From positions 36,409-100,408 of the forward strand of contig NZ_RJAC01000026.1 of assembly GCF_003999975.1 (NCBI RefSeq): 64,000 nucleotides of DNA, given 5' to 3'. Positions 16,688-25,495 of the stretch are shown in pieces; position 1 is the first letter of the stretch, and every line of letters begins with the position of its first letter. Source of the DNA: Actinoplanes solisilvae. Lineage in GTDB: Bacteria > Actinomycetota > Actinomycetes > Mycobacteriales > Micromonosporaceae. Both the position numbers and the translations under genes were made by a program. The notes beneath the pieces are model-generated. The model did not search any database. It saw only the letters and a list, made by a program, of their open reading frames with translations, and had not been told where the DNA came from.

Positions 16688-17121
16688 CCACCGCTGTCCA
16701 CATCTACGGCGCCGTCGTCGCCCAGCCGGTGAATTTCGACGACCTCGACGCGATGGGCGTTCTCCACAACTCGCGCTACGCCAACCTTGTGGAAAGGGCC
16801 ACGATCGTCTGGTGGGCCGAGCGCGGCGTGACGTTCGCCGGTGGCCGCCCCACGACGCCCGACGCGTTCAACGTGGTCCGCGAATACCAGATCACCTTCC
16901 ACCGCCCGATCAACAGCACGGGCGAGGTCCACGTCCGCTTCTGGCTCGACCGCCTCGGCACGACCAGCGCGGAGTACGGCTTCCAGGTGACCTCGGCCGA
17001 CGGCGAGACCGTCCACGCCGAGGGCCGCCGCGTGAACGTCCGCCTCGACCCGGCCACGATGCGCCCCGCCCCGTGGACCGAGCACGGCCGCACCCTGGCC
17101 GCCGAACTCCAGCGCCCCTGA
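16684..17121 (+). CDS. Acyl-CoA thioesterase, 4-hydroxybenzoyl-CoA thioesterase (hotdog) family
   Basis: 145 residues. The hotdog signature NFDDLDAMGVLHNSRYANLVERA places the catalytic Asp at residue 22. FHRPINSTGEVHVRFWLDRLG continues the central helix and sheet. It hydrolyses an acyl-CoA thioester, substrate undefined. Translation is coupled to the TetR gene through an ATGA overlap. Confidence 0.88.
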   Translation: MTTAVHIYGAVVAQPVNFDDLDAMGVLHNSRYANLVERATIVWWAERGVTFAGGRPTTPDAFNVVREYQITFHRPINSTGEVHVRFWLDRLGTTSAEYGFQVTSADGETVHAEGRRVNVRLDPATMRPAPWTEHGRTLAAELQRP

Positions 17122-17296
17122 CCCGTCGTCCGCCCCGCGGCACGACGACGTGGGCTCGGGACTCCGCCCCGCCTGACCCCGCCCCGCCCACGTGGGAGAA
17201 GAGCCCAGCCCGCTGACGTGGGTGCGTGGGCGAACCATCGGCGGCCGGCGCCATGCTGCTTACGATCGAGGCTGGGCGCGGGCGGACGGGGGAACG

Positions 17297-18136
17297 ATGG
17301 GCGGCGCGGCACGGAATCTGGCGACGCTGATGACCGGCGTCTCGCTCGAGATGACCGGCAAGGACGTTCCGGAACTGGCCGCCGCCCGCGAACTCCTCCC
17401 GGCCGGCACCCGGATCAACATCACGTCCCTCGCGACCGAAGACCTCAGCCTGCGCCTGGCAGCGGCGCGCGCGGTCAAGGCGTACGGGATGACGCCTGTC
17501 CCCCACCTCTCGGCGCGCAGGCTCACCTCGGTCGCCGAGCTCGACGAAACCCTCGCCGCCCTGCACACCATAGGAGCGTCCGAGAACATCTTCGTCGCCG
17601 GCGGCGACCCCGATCGCCCTCAGGGCCCGTTCCCCGACTCACTCTCGGTCATCACCTCGGGCCTTCTCGAGACCCATGTCGTACGCCGAGTGAGCATCAC
17701 CGGCTATCCGGAGGGTCATCCCGGCATCCCCGACGACGCGCTGTGGCCCACCCTGACCAGCAAATTGGCCGCCCTTGAGGCCCGCGACCTGCACGCCGAG
17801 ATCATCACCCAGTTCGGGTTCGACGCCGACCCCGTACTCGACTGGATCGCCGCCGTCCGCGAGCGCGGCATCACCGCCGGAATCCGTGTCGGCGTTCCCG
17901 GCCCGGCCGGCGTGAGTCGCCTCCTGCGTTACGCCACCCGCCTCGGCGTGGCCACCGGCACCGGTCTCGCCCGCCGTTTCGGCGCCGACCTGCTCGCGAC
18001 CGCCGGCCCCGACCGTTTTCTCGAGGCCCTCGCCACCGACTACCACCCCGACCGCCACGGCCTCGTCGGGCTGCACTTCTACACGTTCGGCGGCCTGCGA
18101 GCCACGGCGCAGTGGATCACCGACACCGAGAAATGA
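17297..18136 (+). CDS. Methylenetetrahydrofolate reductase-like protein
   Basis: 279 residues from ATG with a GGGGGA ribosome site; the longer open frame upstream has no family similarity. The protein has the MTHFR TIM-barrel pattern: TGVSLEMTGKDVPEL at the start, RINITSLATEDLSLRLAAA, VPHLSARRLTSVAELDETLA, NIFVAGGDPD, ITGYPEGHP, ITQFGFDADPVLDWI, GLHFYTFGGL. It is shorter than some MetF proteins and may act on a folate other than in methionine synthesis, for example in demethylation. Expected flavin- and folate-binding stretches (the Gln in TQF) are present. It stands alone. Confidence 0.83.
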   Translation: MGGAARNLATLMTGVSLEMTGKDVPELAAARELLPAGTRINITSLATEDLSLRLAAARAVKAYGMTPVPHLSARRLTSVAELDETLAALHTIGASENIFVAGGDPDRPQGPFPDSLSVITSGLLETHVVRRVSITGYPEGHPGIPDDALWPTLTSKLAALEARDLHAEIITQFGFDADPVLDWIAAVRERGITAGIRVGVPGPAGVSRLLRYATRLGVATGTGLARRFGADLLATAGPDRFLEALATDYHPDRHGLVGLHFYTFGGLRATAQWITDTEK

Positions 18137-18164
18137 AACCTCTCAAGGCTGGCATCACCGCGAC

Positions 18165-18196
18165 CCGGAACTTGCGATAGAGTCCGGAACTTACGA
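18165..18196 (+). promoter_or_regulatory. Twin operator-like repeats before the GH43 gene
   Basis: CCGGAACTTGCGA and CCGGAACTTACGA are direct repeats 19 bases apart. Each contains CGnAA-C-TTnCG, an imperfect palindrome resembling the CGAAA-n-TTTCG sites described for LacI-type xylan repressors (BxlR type) of Streptomyces. They lie 28-59 bases before the start codon, where a repressor would block transcription. Confidence 0.5.
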
Positions 18197-18223
18197 GAAA
18201 CGCGACGCCAGCAGGGGGCAACG

Positions 18224-19888
18224 ATGACCAGTGCCGAGGCGACCACCCTCAGCACCGCCACCACCGACCGGCGGGCCATCCGCAACCCCGTGCTGCCCGG
18301 CTTCCACCCCGACCCGTCGATTCTGCGCGTGGGCAACGACTACTACATCGCCACCTCGACGTTCGAGTGGTACCCGGGCGTGCGCCTGCACCACTCCACC
18401 AACCTGGTCGACTGGACCCCGCTCGGCGGCGCGCTCAACGAGAAACGCCTGCTCGACCTGACCGGCACGGGCGACTCCAACGGCGTGTGGGCGCCCAACC
18501 TCTCCTACGCCCACGGCGAGTTCCATCTGCTCTACTCCGACGTCGCCACCTTCGCCGGCGGCTTCTGGGACCCGCAGAACTTCCTGGTCACCGGCCCCAC
18601 CCCGACCGGCCCGTGGTCCGACCCGGTCGTGCTGCACGGCCGCGGCTTCGACGCCTCGCTCTTCCACGACGACGACGGCACCACCTGGATGCTGTCGATG
18701 GTCGCCGACTGGCGCCCCGGCCGGAACCGTTTCGGCGGCATCTCCATCCAGCAGTACGACCGTACGGCCCGGAAGCTCATCGGCGACGAGCACCTCATCT
18801 TCACCGGCACCGCCGCCGCCGTGACCGAGGCGCCCAACCTCTACCGCAAGGACGGCTGGTACTACCTGGTCACCGCCGAGGGCGGCACGAGCTGGGCCCA
18901 CCAGGTGACGGTCGCCCGCTCCAGCCACCTGCTCGGCCCCTACCTGGCCGACCCGGCCGGCCCGCTGGTCACCTCGACCGGTCACCCCGAGCTCACGCTG
19001 CAGAAGGCCGGCCACGGCAGCCTCGTCGAGACCCCGGCCGGCCAGTGGTATCTGGCGCACCTCGTCGGCCGCCCCTACTCCCCGCTCGGCCGCTGCGTGC
19101 TGGGCCGCGAGTCCGCGATCCAGGAGGTCACCTGGACCGAGCAGGGCTGGCCCCGCATCGCCGACGGCCTGCCCGCCGACACCGTGCCCGCCCCGCTCGG
19201 CGCAGAGATCCCGGCGGCCGCGCCCGTCTCCTCCGAGCAGTCCGAGGACGACGACTTCACCGCCCCCACGCTGGGCGTCAACTGGTCGACCCTGCGCCGC
19301 CCGGCCACACCCGACTGGGTCTCGCTCACCGAACGCCCGTCGCACCTGCGCATCCACGGCGGCCTGTCCCCGCTGGGCCGTTTCAAGCCGAGCCTGGTCG
19401 CCCGCCGCGTGGTCGCCGCCGAGTGCGAGTTCGAGGCCACCATGGAGTTCGATCCCCGCAACTATCGGCAGCTGGCCGGCATCACCGCCTACTACAACAC
19501 CCGAAACTGGTACTACCTGCACCTCACCGCCGACGACGACGGCACCCCGGTCCTAGACCTTCTGGCCTGCGACAACGGCCAGGTCCGCGTCATCCCCGGC
19601 GTCCGCACCCCCGTCCCCACCGCAGGCCCGGTCCGCCTCCGCACACGATTCAACGCCCAAGACCTGACCTTCGCGTACGCCCTCCCGGGCGAGACCTGGC
19701 ACGACGCCGGCCCGACGCTGGATGCCACAACCCTCTCCGACGAGTACGCCGCCCAGGTGATCAACGGGGAGCCGGCCGCCTGGGGTTTCACCGGCGCGTT
19801 CGTCGGCCTGTGGGTGCAGGACCTGGGCCGAGAGGGCGCCTACGCCGACTTCGACCGCGCCACCTACCGCGCCACGAGAGGCCAATAG
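18224..19888 (+). CDS. Glycoside hydrolase family 43 (beta-xylosidase type) with C-terminal beta-sandwich
   Basis: 554 residues from ATG with an AGGGGG ribosome site. The five-bladed propeller comes first: Asp30 in NPVLPGFHPDPSILRVGNDYY (general base), Asp143 in GFDASLFHDDDG (pKa modulator) and Glu202 in VTEAPNLYRKDGWYYL (general acid) are the expected catalytic set. A C-terminal DUF1349/GH43_C2-like sandwich (about 345-554) contains FTAPTLGVNWSTLR and ITAYYNTRNWYYLHL. There is no signal peptide, so it probably cleaves imported xylo-oligosaccharides in the cytoplasm. Subfamily GH43_11 is the best fit. Likely controlled by the twin repeats upstream. Confidence 0.92.
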   Translation: MTSAEATTLSTATTDRRAIRNPVLPGFHPDPSILRVGNDYYIATSTFEWYPGVRLHHSTNLVDWTPLGGALNEKRLLDLTGTGDSNGVWAPNLSYAHGEFHLLYSDVATFAGGFWDPQNFLVTGPTPTGPWSDPVVLHGRGFDASLFHDDDGTTWMLSMVADWRPGRNRFGGISIQQYDRTARKLIGDEHLIFTGTAAAVTEAPNLYRKDGWYYLVTAEGGTSWAHQVTVARSSHLLGPYLADPAGPLVTSTGHPELTLQKAGHGSLVETPAGQWYLAHLVGRPYSPLGRCVLGRESAIQEVTWTEQGWPRIADGLPADTVPAPLGAEIPAAAPVSSEQSEDDDFTAPTLGVNWSTLRRPATPDWVSLTERPSHLRIHGGLSPLGRFKPSLVARRVVAAECEFEATMEFDPRNYRQLAGITAYYNTRNWYYLHLTADDDGTPVLDLLACDNGQVRVIPGVRTPVPTAGPVRLRTRFNAQDLTFAYALPGETWHDAGPTLDATTLSDEYAAQVINGEPAAWGFTGAFVGLWVQDLGREGAYADFDRATYRATRGQ

Positions 19889-20199
19889 CCGCGGCGTGGT
19901 GGCCTCAGCCCGCACTAAAGAGCTTTCGCCGCGGAGGTCTGCCCTCAGCTACCCCGGGTCGGGCATCCGGCCCGGGTCGGGCATCCGGCCCGGGTATCAG
20001 GGACGGCGGCGAGCCAATCGGTCACCGCGACCGGCCGCGCTTCTGCGGCACCACGACGGCGGCCGGCCTGGATAGCCCGCGCGACCACCCAGTCACCGCG
20101 ACCGGCCGTCACGGGTGAGATGGTCTCGGACCCGGGGCGAACGGCCGGCGGGCCTCAACGTTCGGGGCGGGCGACCCTCCAGGCCGCCCGCCCGCCAAA
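19889..20199. repeat. Intergenic region with short direct repeats
   Basis: 311 bases with no gene between the facing GH43 and mannanase genes. Two 18-bp copies of CCCGGGTCGGGCATCCGG run head to tail (19953-19988), followed by a seven-base partial copy. A 17-bp sequence GTCACCGCGACCGGCCG occurs at 20021 and again at 20092. GC-rich inverted segments could serve as terminators for both genes. Confidence 0.6.
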
Positions 20200-21540
20200 T
20201 CAGGTCGCGGCGCAGGCCATCGCGGGGACGCTGTTGCTGCCGGTCCACGAGCCCAGGAAGCCGAACTGCGCGGTCGCACCCGCCCCCAGGCTGCCGTTGT
20301 AGCTGACGTTCCGGGCTGTCACGGCGGCGCCGCTGCTGGTCACGGTCGCGTTCCACGACTGGGTCACGGTCTGGCCGTTCGCGTAGGTCCACGTGACGGT
20401 CCAGCCTCGGATGGCGCTGCTGCCCGCGGTCACCTTCACGTCGGCCTGGAAGCCGCCGCCCCACTGGCCGGTCACCGCGTACGTGGCGGTGCAGCCGCGC
20501 GACCCGGACGGAGGCGGCGACGACGGCGGTGACGACGGGGGCGGTGATGAGGGCGGCTGCGACCCGCCGAAGATCGTGGCCTCCTGTGCGGTGGCCTTGA
20601 GCCCGTTCGGGCCGTTGACGATGCGCTGGCCCCATGTGGTCAGCTGGTTCGCGTCGAAGTTCGTGGTCATGTCGAGGATCGGGTCGGTGTTGCCCGACCA
20701 ACTCCATCCCAGATAACCCAGGTTCCGGCGTTCGGCTTCCGACAGGATCGTCGCGTCGTCGACCTCGCCCGAGGCGAACTGCCAGCCGAACTCGCCGATG
20801 ACCAGCGGCCAGCCCTTGCTCGCGAACGTGTCGAGATAGTTGATGATCGCGCTCGCCTGGTTGAAGACGGCGTACATGTGGATCGACAGCACCGTGTTCT
20901 TGCGGGTGTCGGCGTCCAGGATCGCCTGGCCGTTGTCGCGCATGACGTAGGTCCAGTCCTGACCCCAGTTCGGCGCGTCGACCATGAGCAGGTGCTCGAA
21001 GCCGTTGGAGCGCATCTTCTGGATCGCCGCGACGGTGGCCGCCGTCCACTGGCCCGGGTTCGTGTTGCCGATCGGCTCGTTGCCGATGTTGATGACGACG
21101 TAGTCCTCCTGGCCGGTCAGCACGCTTTTGAGCCCGATCCAATAGTTGGCCGCCTGATCCAGCGTGTACGCCGCGCTGTCCTCGCCGTACCCGGTGGTGT
21201 CGTGGTTCTCCAGCACGCAGATGAGCCGGTTCTGTTTACAGAGGGCGATCACGTTCGTGACGTCGGCGGCCGTGTTCGTGGTCCAGCGGCCACCGCTGAG
21301 CACGACGCGTACGGTGTTGGCGCCGGCCGCTTTGATGTCGGCGAACGAGGACGTGCGGTTCGCGTACCAGGCGTGCGGGTGGTTGACGCCGCGCATGACG
21401 AACGTCGAGCCGTTCCGTTCGACGATGTTGCGCCCGGCGATGTGCAGGCCCGTGGCGGCGTACGCCGGTCCGGTGAAGAACAGCACGGCGGCCGCGGCGG
21501 CGAGCAGCGCGGTGGCGAGGACAGTGAGTTTCCTCTTCAT
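20200..21540 (-). CDS. Secreted endo-1,4-beta-mannanase, GH5 with C-terminal CBM2
   Basis: 446 residues from ATG. Signal peptide 1-29 (ending PAYAAT). The GH5_8-type catalytic domain spans about 30-330: FVMRGVNHPHAWYANRTSSF, TVRVVLSGGRW, acid/base Glu155 in INIGNEP and nucleophile Glu250 in LVIGEFGW. A Pro/Ser linker (about 336-357) joins a carbohydrate-binding module of family 2 (GCTATYAVTGQWGGGFQADV, WNATVTSSG). It degrades mannan outside the cell; the CBM2 binds crystalline cellulose or xylan. Transcribed alone, convergent with the GH43 gene. Related to the mannanase ManA of Streptomyces by motif order. Confidence 0.93.
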   Translation of the reverse strand: MKRKLTVLATALLAAAAAVLFFTGPAYAATGLHIAGRNIVERNGSTFVMRGVNHPHAWYANRTSSFADIKAAGANTVRVVLSGGRWTTNTAADVTNVIALCKQNRLICVLENHDTTGYGEDSAAYTLDQAANYWIGLKSVLTGQEDYVVINIGNEPIGNTNPGQWTAATVAAIQKMRSNGFEHLLMVDAPNWGQDWTYVMRDNGQAILDADTRKNTVLSIHMYAVFNQASAIINYLDTFASKGWPLVIGEFGWQFASGEVDDATILSEAERRNLGYLGWSWSGNTDPILDMTTNFDANQLTTWGQRIVNGPNGLKATAQEATIFGGSQPPSSPPPSSPPSSPPPSGSRGCTATYAVTGQWGGGFQADVKVTAGSSAIRGWTVTWTYANGQTVTQSWNATVTSSGAAVTARNVSYNGSLGAGATAQFGFLGSWTGSNSVPAMACAAT

Positions 21541-21639
21541 GACCTACCTCTGGGTGGGGCGTGATGATCCGCCAGCGCGCCCACTCATGTGCCGGGTGGC
21601 ACACCGCGCCGTTCAGCCGACACCGTAGCCCGCCCGGCA

Positions 21640-21655
21640 ATTGATGGCAATCAAT
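21640..21655. promoter_or_regulatory. Palindrome before the mannanase gene
   Basis: ATTGATGGCAATCAAT has 6-bp perfect arms around GGCA and lies 100 bases upstream of the mannanase start, in the divergent region shared with the DUF3311 gene. A repressor site is plausible but unproven. Confidence 0.35.
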
Positions 21656-21754
21656 GCCCGCGCGGGGTCCACATCGGCCGAACGGAGGATTCAGGTGATC
21701 TAGGTCACGTGCCAAGGTCCGTTGCGACCGAGTGATCACGCTCCGGAGGCGAGC

Positions 21755-22138
21755 ATGGCGCACGCACCGTACGGGCCCCCCGAGTGGCCGCCCTCCCGCA
21801 ATCGGTATGGGCGCGCGGCCGTCTATCCACCTACGACCCCGCCACCCTGGCCCGTCCCGGAGCCCGAGGCCCCTTCGAGGCGCCGCACGCCCGCCCGGCA
21901 CCGCAGCGCCGAGTGGCCCACCGTCCGTGACCGCCGCCAGGTCCAGGTCGCCACCCGTGAGGACAAGAGCCGCTGGCACTGGCTGCTGATCGTCCCGATC
22001 GCGCTGCCGCTGATGCCGTTCCTCTACAACCGCATCGACCCGACCCTGCTGGGCCTGCCGTTCTTCTACTGGTGCCAGCTCGGCTTCGCGTTCCTGGCCA
22101 GCGGCGTCATCGCCTTCGTGCACCACAAGGTCCGATGA
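21755..22138 (+). CDS. DUF3311 small membrane protein, partner of SSS permease
   Basis: 127 residues from ATG with a GGAGG site five bases upstream. The first 70 residues are Pro/Arg-rich and cytoplasmic; two membrane helices follow (WLLIVPIALPLMPFLYN and FFYWCQLGFAFLASGVIAFV), matching DUF3311. DUF3311 genes nearly always precede a sodium:solute symporter gene, as here with a four-base ATGA overlap, so the protein is probably a small accessory subunit. The long N-terminal extension is unusual for the family. Confidence 0.87.
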   Translation: MAHAPYGPPEWPPSRNRYGRAAVYPPTTPPPWPVPEPEAPSRRRTPARHRSAEWPTVRDRRQVQVATREDKSRWHWLLIVPIALPLMPFLYNRIDPTLLGLPFFYWCQLGFAFLASGVIAFVHHKVR

Positions 22139-23838
22139 GCACGCAGCTCGCCGTCTTCCTGGCGGTCTTCGGCTCGGTCACGCTCATGGGCTTCGCCGCG
22201 GCCCGGTGGCGGCGGCCCGACTCCATCCACTCGCTCGAGGAGTGGGGGCTGGGTGGCCGGGCGTTCGGCAACTGGGTCACGTTCTTCCTGCTCAGCGGGG
22301 ACGTCTACACGGCGTACACGTTCGTCGCCGTGCCGACCCTGGTCTACGGCATGGGTGCCACCGGGTTCTTTCCCGTGCCGTTCCTGGTCATCGTCTACCC
22401 GATGCTGTTCGTCGTGCTCGCCCGGTTCTGGTCGGTCTGCCATGTGCACGGTTTCGTCACGCCGGCCGAATTCGTACGCGCCCGCTTCGGCTCCCCGGGG
22501 CTCGGCACGGTGGTCGCCGTGCTCGGCATCGTCGCCACCATGCCGTACATCGCCCTGCAGTTGATCGGTATGGAGGCGGTCTTCGAGGTCATGGGCCTGC
22601 CCAAGGGCTGGCCGCTGACGCTGGCGTTCGTCGTGCTGGCGCTCTACACGTTCAACTCGGGGCTGCGCGGGCCCGCACTCGTCTCGATCGTCAAGGACGC
22701 GCTCATCCTCTGGGCCGTCCTGGCCGTGCTCATGATCGTGGCGATGACTCCCGGCCAGTGGGAGACGATCTTCAAAATCGCCGAGGACCGGTACGCCGTC
22801 ACGCCGCGCACCGACGACGGCCTGCTGCTGCCCGTGCAGAGTCAGCTCAACTACGTCACGCTCGCGCTGGGCTCGGCCGTCGCACTGTTCCTCTACCCGC
22901 ACACGCTGACCGGCGTGCTGGCCGCGCGCAACCGCGGCACCCTGCGACGCAACCTGGCGGTCCTGCCCGTTTATACGCTGACCCTGGGCGTACTCATGCT
23001 GGTGGGCTTCGCCGCCCTCTATGACGGGACGCAGCCGATCGGCGGGAACGCGAACACCGTCGTGCCGCAGTGGTTCAACGAGAACGCGCCCGCCTGGTGC
23101 GCCGGGCTGGCCTTCGCGGCGATCGGTGTCGGGGCGATGGTGCCCGCCGCGATCATGTCGATCGCCGCGGCCAACCTGTTCACCCGCGACATCTACCGCG
23201 TCTACCTGCGCCCCAGAGCAACAGCCAAAGAGGAGACGTACGTCAGCAAGTCGGTCTCGCTGACCGTCAAGTTCGGCGCCCTGCTCATCCTGCTGCTGCT
23301 CAACACCCAGTTCGCGATCGACCTGCAGCTCATCGGCGGCGTGCTCATCATGCAGACGCTGCCGGCGGTGGCTCTCGGGCTCTACACGAACTGGTTCCAC
23401 CGGTGGGCTCTCGGGCTGGGCGTCGGCGCGGGCCTGGTCGTCGGCCTGTTCATGCTGTGGCAGGTGCCGAAACTGGGCGGCACGGACGGGCGGCAGGTGG
23501 TGCGCGAACACTTCGGCGGCTCGGCGTGGCCGCTCAACAACCTCGGGCTCGACAGCGACGCGACCATCTACGTCGGGATCGTCGCGCTGGCGGTGAACCT
23601 GCTGGTCGCGGCCGCGCTCACGCCGCTGCTGCGGGCAGCCGACGTGCGCGACGGGCGGGACGACACGCGCGAGCACGACTACGTGGCCGACGAAGGCGAC
23701 CCCACCGTACGCCGGATGACCGAGATCCTGGACGGCGAGCCGGTGCCCACGTCGTTCTTCACGCCGGTCAGCCGTCCGACCCGATTCGAGAACGCCTCGG
23801 ACGACGATCCGTCGCGGAGGGCGTACCCACGACTTTGA
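22135..23838 (+). CDS. Sodium:solute symporter (SSS) family, probable monocarboxylate permease
   Basis: 567 residues from ATG, coupled to the DUF3311 gene. About 13 membrane segments with SSS hallmarks: WGLGGRAFGNWVTFFLLSGD, YTAYTFVAVPTLVYGMG, FVTPAEFVRARFGSPGLG, and IAAANLFTRDIYRVYLRP. This combination and the DUF3311 partner fit MctP/MctC-type transporters for pyruvate, lactate or acetate. A hydrophilic 65-residue C-terminal tail is cytoplasmic. The substrate is inferred from family only. Confidence 0.88.
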   Translation: MSTQLAVFLAVFGSVTLMGFAAARWRRPDSIHSLEEWGLGGRAFGNWVTFFLLSGDVYTAYTFVAVPTLVYGMGATGFFPVPFLVIVYPMLFVVLARFWSVCHVHGFVTPAEFVRARFGSPGLGTVVAVLGIVATMPYIALQLIGMEAVFEVMGLPKGWPLTLAFVVLALYTFNSGLRGPALVSIVKDALILWAVLAVLMIVAMTPGQWETIFKIAEDRYAVTPRTDDGLLLPVQSQLNYVTLALGSAVALFLYPHTLTGVLAARNRGTLRRNLAVLPVYTLTLGVLMLVGFAALYDGTQPIGGNANTVVPQWFNENAPAWCAGLAFAAIGVGAMVPAAIMSIAAANLFTRDIYRVYLRPRATAKEETYVSKSVSLTVKFGALLILLLLNTQFAIDLQLIGGVLIMQTLPAVALGLYTNWFHRWALGLGVGAGLVVGLFMLWQVPKLGGTDGRQVVREHFGGSAWPLNNLGLDSDATIYVGIVALAVNLLVAAALTPLLRAADVRDGRDDTREHDYVADEGDPTVRRMTEILDGEPVPTSFFTPVSRPTRFENASDDDPSRRAYPRL

Positions 23839-23880
23839 TCACTCTGGGAACCTGACGGGGTGCTCCCGCGTGTATCGGAC

Positions 23881-24475
23881 ATGGTGTTGGTCAGGGCCGT
23901 CGTCGCCGAGCCCTTCGAGGCGTTCTACCGGGTTCACATCGAATCCAGTCGATCTGGTGGCCACCGCCGGCACGACCGTGTACCTCTGGCGCCCGCACGG
24001 CCTGGTCGCCTACGACCTGACCACCGGACTCGAACGCCTGGTCATCACGTCGCCGGTCGGCGAGGACATCCCCGACAACCCGGCCACCCTGCCCGTCGCG
24101 GCGGACGTGGCCGGGGATCGGCTCGTCGTCTCGCGGCCCGTAGCCTCGTGCCGGCCGATGCTGCTGAACCTGACGTCGTTGAGCGGCCTGCGTGATCTGC
24201 CGTTGACGGCCCTCGGCTGCACACAGGTGACCGGGCTGCGCCTGTCTCCGTCCGCCGGGCGCCTGGCCGTGTCCTACCGGACCGCGACCGGTTCCCGCGT
24301 GGCCGTGCTGGCCACCGAGGACGGCGCCGTCCTGGCCGACCGCGCCGTGGACACCGGCACGACAATCGCCCTGGCCTGGCCGGACGACCGCAACCTGAAC
24401 GGCGCCGCCATCCACGAACCGGACGCGGCGAAACGGACCCCGTTCTTCCTGAAGACCTTCAGGGTGACGACGTAG
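23881..24475 (+). pseudogene. Fusion remnant: start of a SigE-type ECF sigma factor joined to the end of a PD40-like propeller gene
   Basis: The first 20 codons read MVLVRAVVAEPFEAFYRVHI, the usual opening of a SigE-family ECF sigma factor. At about 23940 the sense switches frame: from NPVDLVATAGTTVYLW to the end (FRVTT) the reading is a coherent propeller-like protein (TVYLWRPHGLVAYDL, GLRLSPSAGRLAVSY). Sigma gene followed by such a propeller gene is a common actinobacterial arrangement, so a deletion has probably removed most of the sigma factor and the front of the second gene. A 201-residue frame beginning at 23870 includes the propeller part, but its first 24 residues are out-of-frame sigma sequence. 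Confidence 0.65.
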
Positions 24476-24519
24476 GCAGCGCGAGACCCCACAGCCGTCC
24501 GGCCGCGCCGCCACCTGAG

Positions 24520-25476
24520 TCAGGGCCGGCCGAACCGGTCGAGGGCGTCGACCACCACGTCGCCGACGCCCCGGCCGGTGCCGTGGCCGGCCTCGTCGAT
24601 CAGCTCGAGCCGCGCACCGGGCCACGCCCGCGACAGTCGCCACGGGATGTCGGCGGGGCTGCCCAGGTCGAGGCGGCCGTGCACGAGCACCCCGGGAATG
24701 CCGGCGAGGCGGTGCGCGCCGGCCATCAGCTCACCGTCGCCGAACCAGCCGTCGTGCGCCCAGTAGTGCGTGACCAGACGCGCGAACGTCAGACGGAACG
24801 CCGGATCGTCGTACCGCGGGTCGGGTCCGGCGCCGGGCACGTTCGAGACCAGGGCGTCCTCCCAGTCGCACCAGGCACGCGCGGCCCGGTCTCGCACGGC
24901 CTCGTCGGGGTCGGCCAGCAGCCGGGCGTAGGCGGCGGGCAGGTTGCCGTCGCGTTCGGCCGCTGGAACCGCGTCCCGGAACCTCTCCCACTGCTGCGGG
25001 AAGACCCGCCCGAGGTCGCGGGTGAGCCACCGGTGCTCGGCCGGGGTGCTGGTGACCACGCTGAACAGCACTAGCTCGGAAACCCGGCCCGGGTGAAGCT
25101 GGGCGTACGCGAGACCGAGCGCGCTGCCCCACGACCCGCCCAGCACCAGCCACCGCTCGATCCCCAGGTGCGCGCGCAGCCGCTCGATGTCGGCGAGCAG
25201 GTGCGGCGTGGTGTTGGTCGACAGGTCGGTGCGCACGTCACCCGCGTCCGGGGTGCTGCGCCCGCAGCCACGCTGGTCGAACAGGACCACCCGGTAGACC
25301 GCCGGGTCGAACAGCCGCCGCCACGACGCCCCGGCCCCCGAACCCGGTCCGCCGTGCAGCACCAGGGCCGGCTTTCCCCGCGGATTGCCGCAACTCTCCC
25401 AATGGACGCGGTGTCCGTCGCCGACGTCGAGCAGGCCGTACGCGAACGGTTCGATCTCGGGATACAGACGGCTCAT
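24520..25476 (-). CDS. pip: Proline iminopeptidase (alpha/beta hydrolase, S33)
   Basis: 318 residues from ATG. Typical prolyl aminopeptidase features: LYPEIEPF start, oxyanion HGGPG at 41-45, FDQRGCGRS at 67-74, nucleophile Ser115 in LVLGGSWGSALGLAYAQLHP, the WCDWED cap segment, and a catalytic histidine in DEAGHG. It removes N-terminal proline from peptides in the cytoplasm. A single gene; codon use is like its neighbours. Confidence 0.93.
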   Translation of the reverse strand: MSRLYPEIEPFAYGLLDVGDGHRVHWESCGNPRGKPALVLHGGPGSGAGASWRRLFDPAVYRVVLFDQRGCGRSTPDAGDVRTDLSTNTTPHLLADIERLRAHLGIERWLVLGGSWGSALGLAYAQLHPGRVSELVLFSVVTSTPAEHRWLTRDLGRVFPQQWERFRDAVPAAERDGNLPAAYARLLADPDEAVRDRAARAWCDWEDALVSNVPGAGPDPRYDDPAFRLTFARLVTHYWAHDGWFGDGELMAGAHRLAGIPGVLVHGRLDLGSPADIPWRLSRAWPGARLELIDEAGHGTGRGVGDVVVDALDRFGRP

Positions 25477-25495
25477 CCCGACAATCCAACACCGT

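Noticed and set aside
19953..19995. CRISPR-like short repeats
   Set aside because: Two contiguous copies without spacers; simple tandem duplication.
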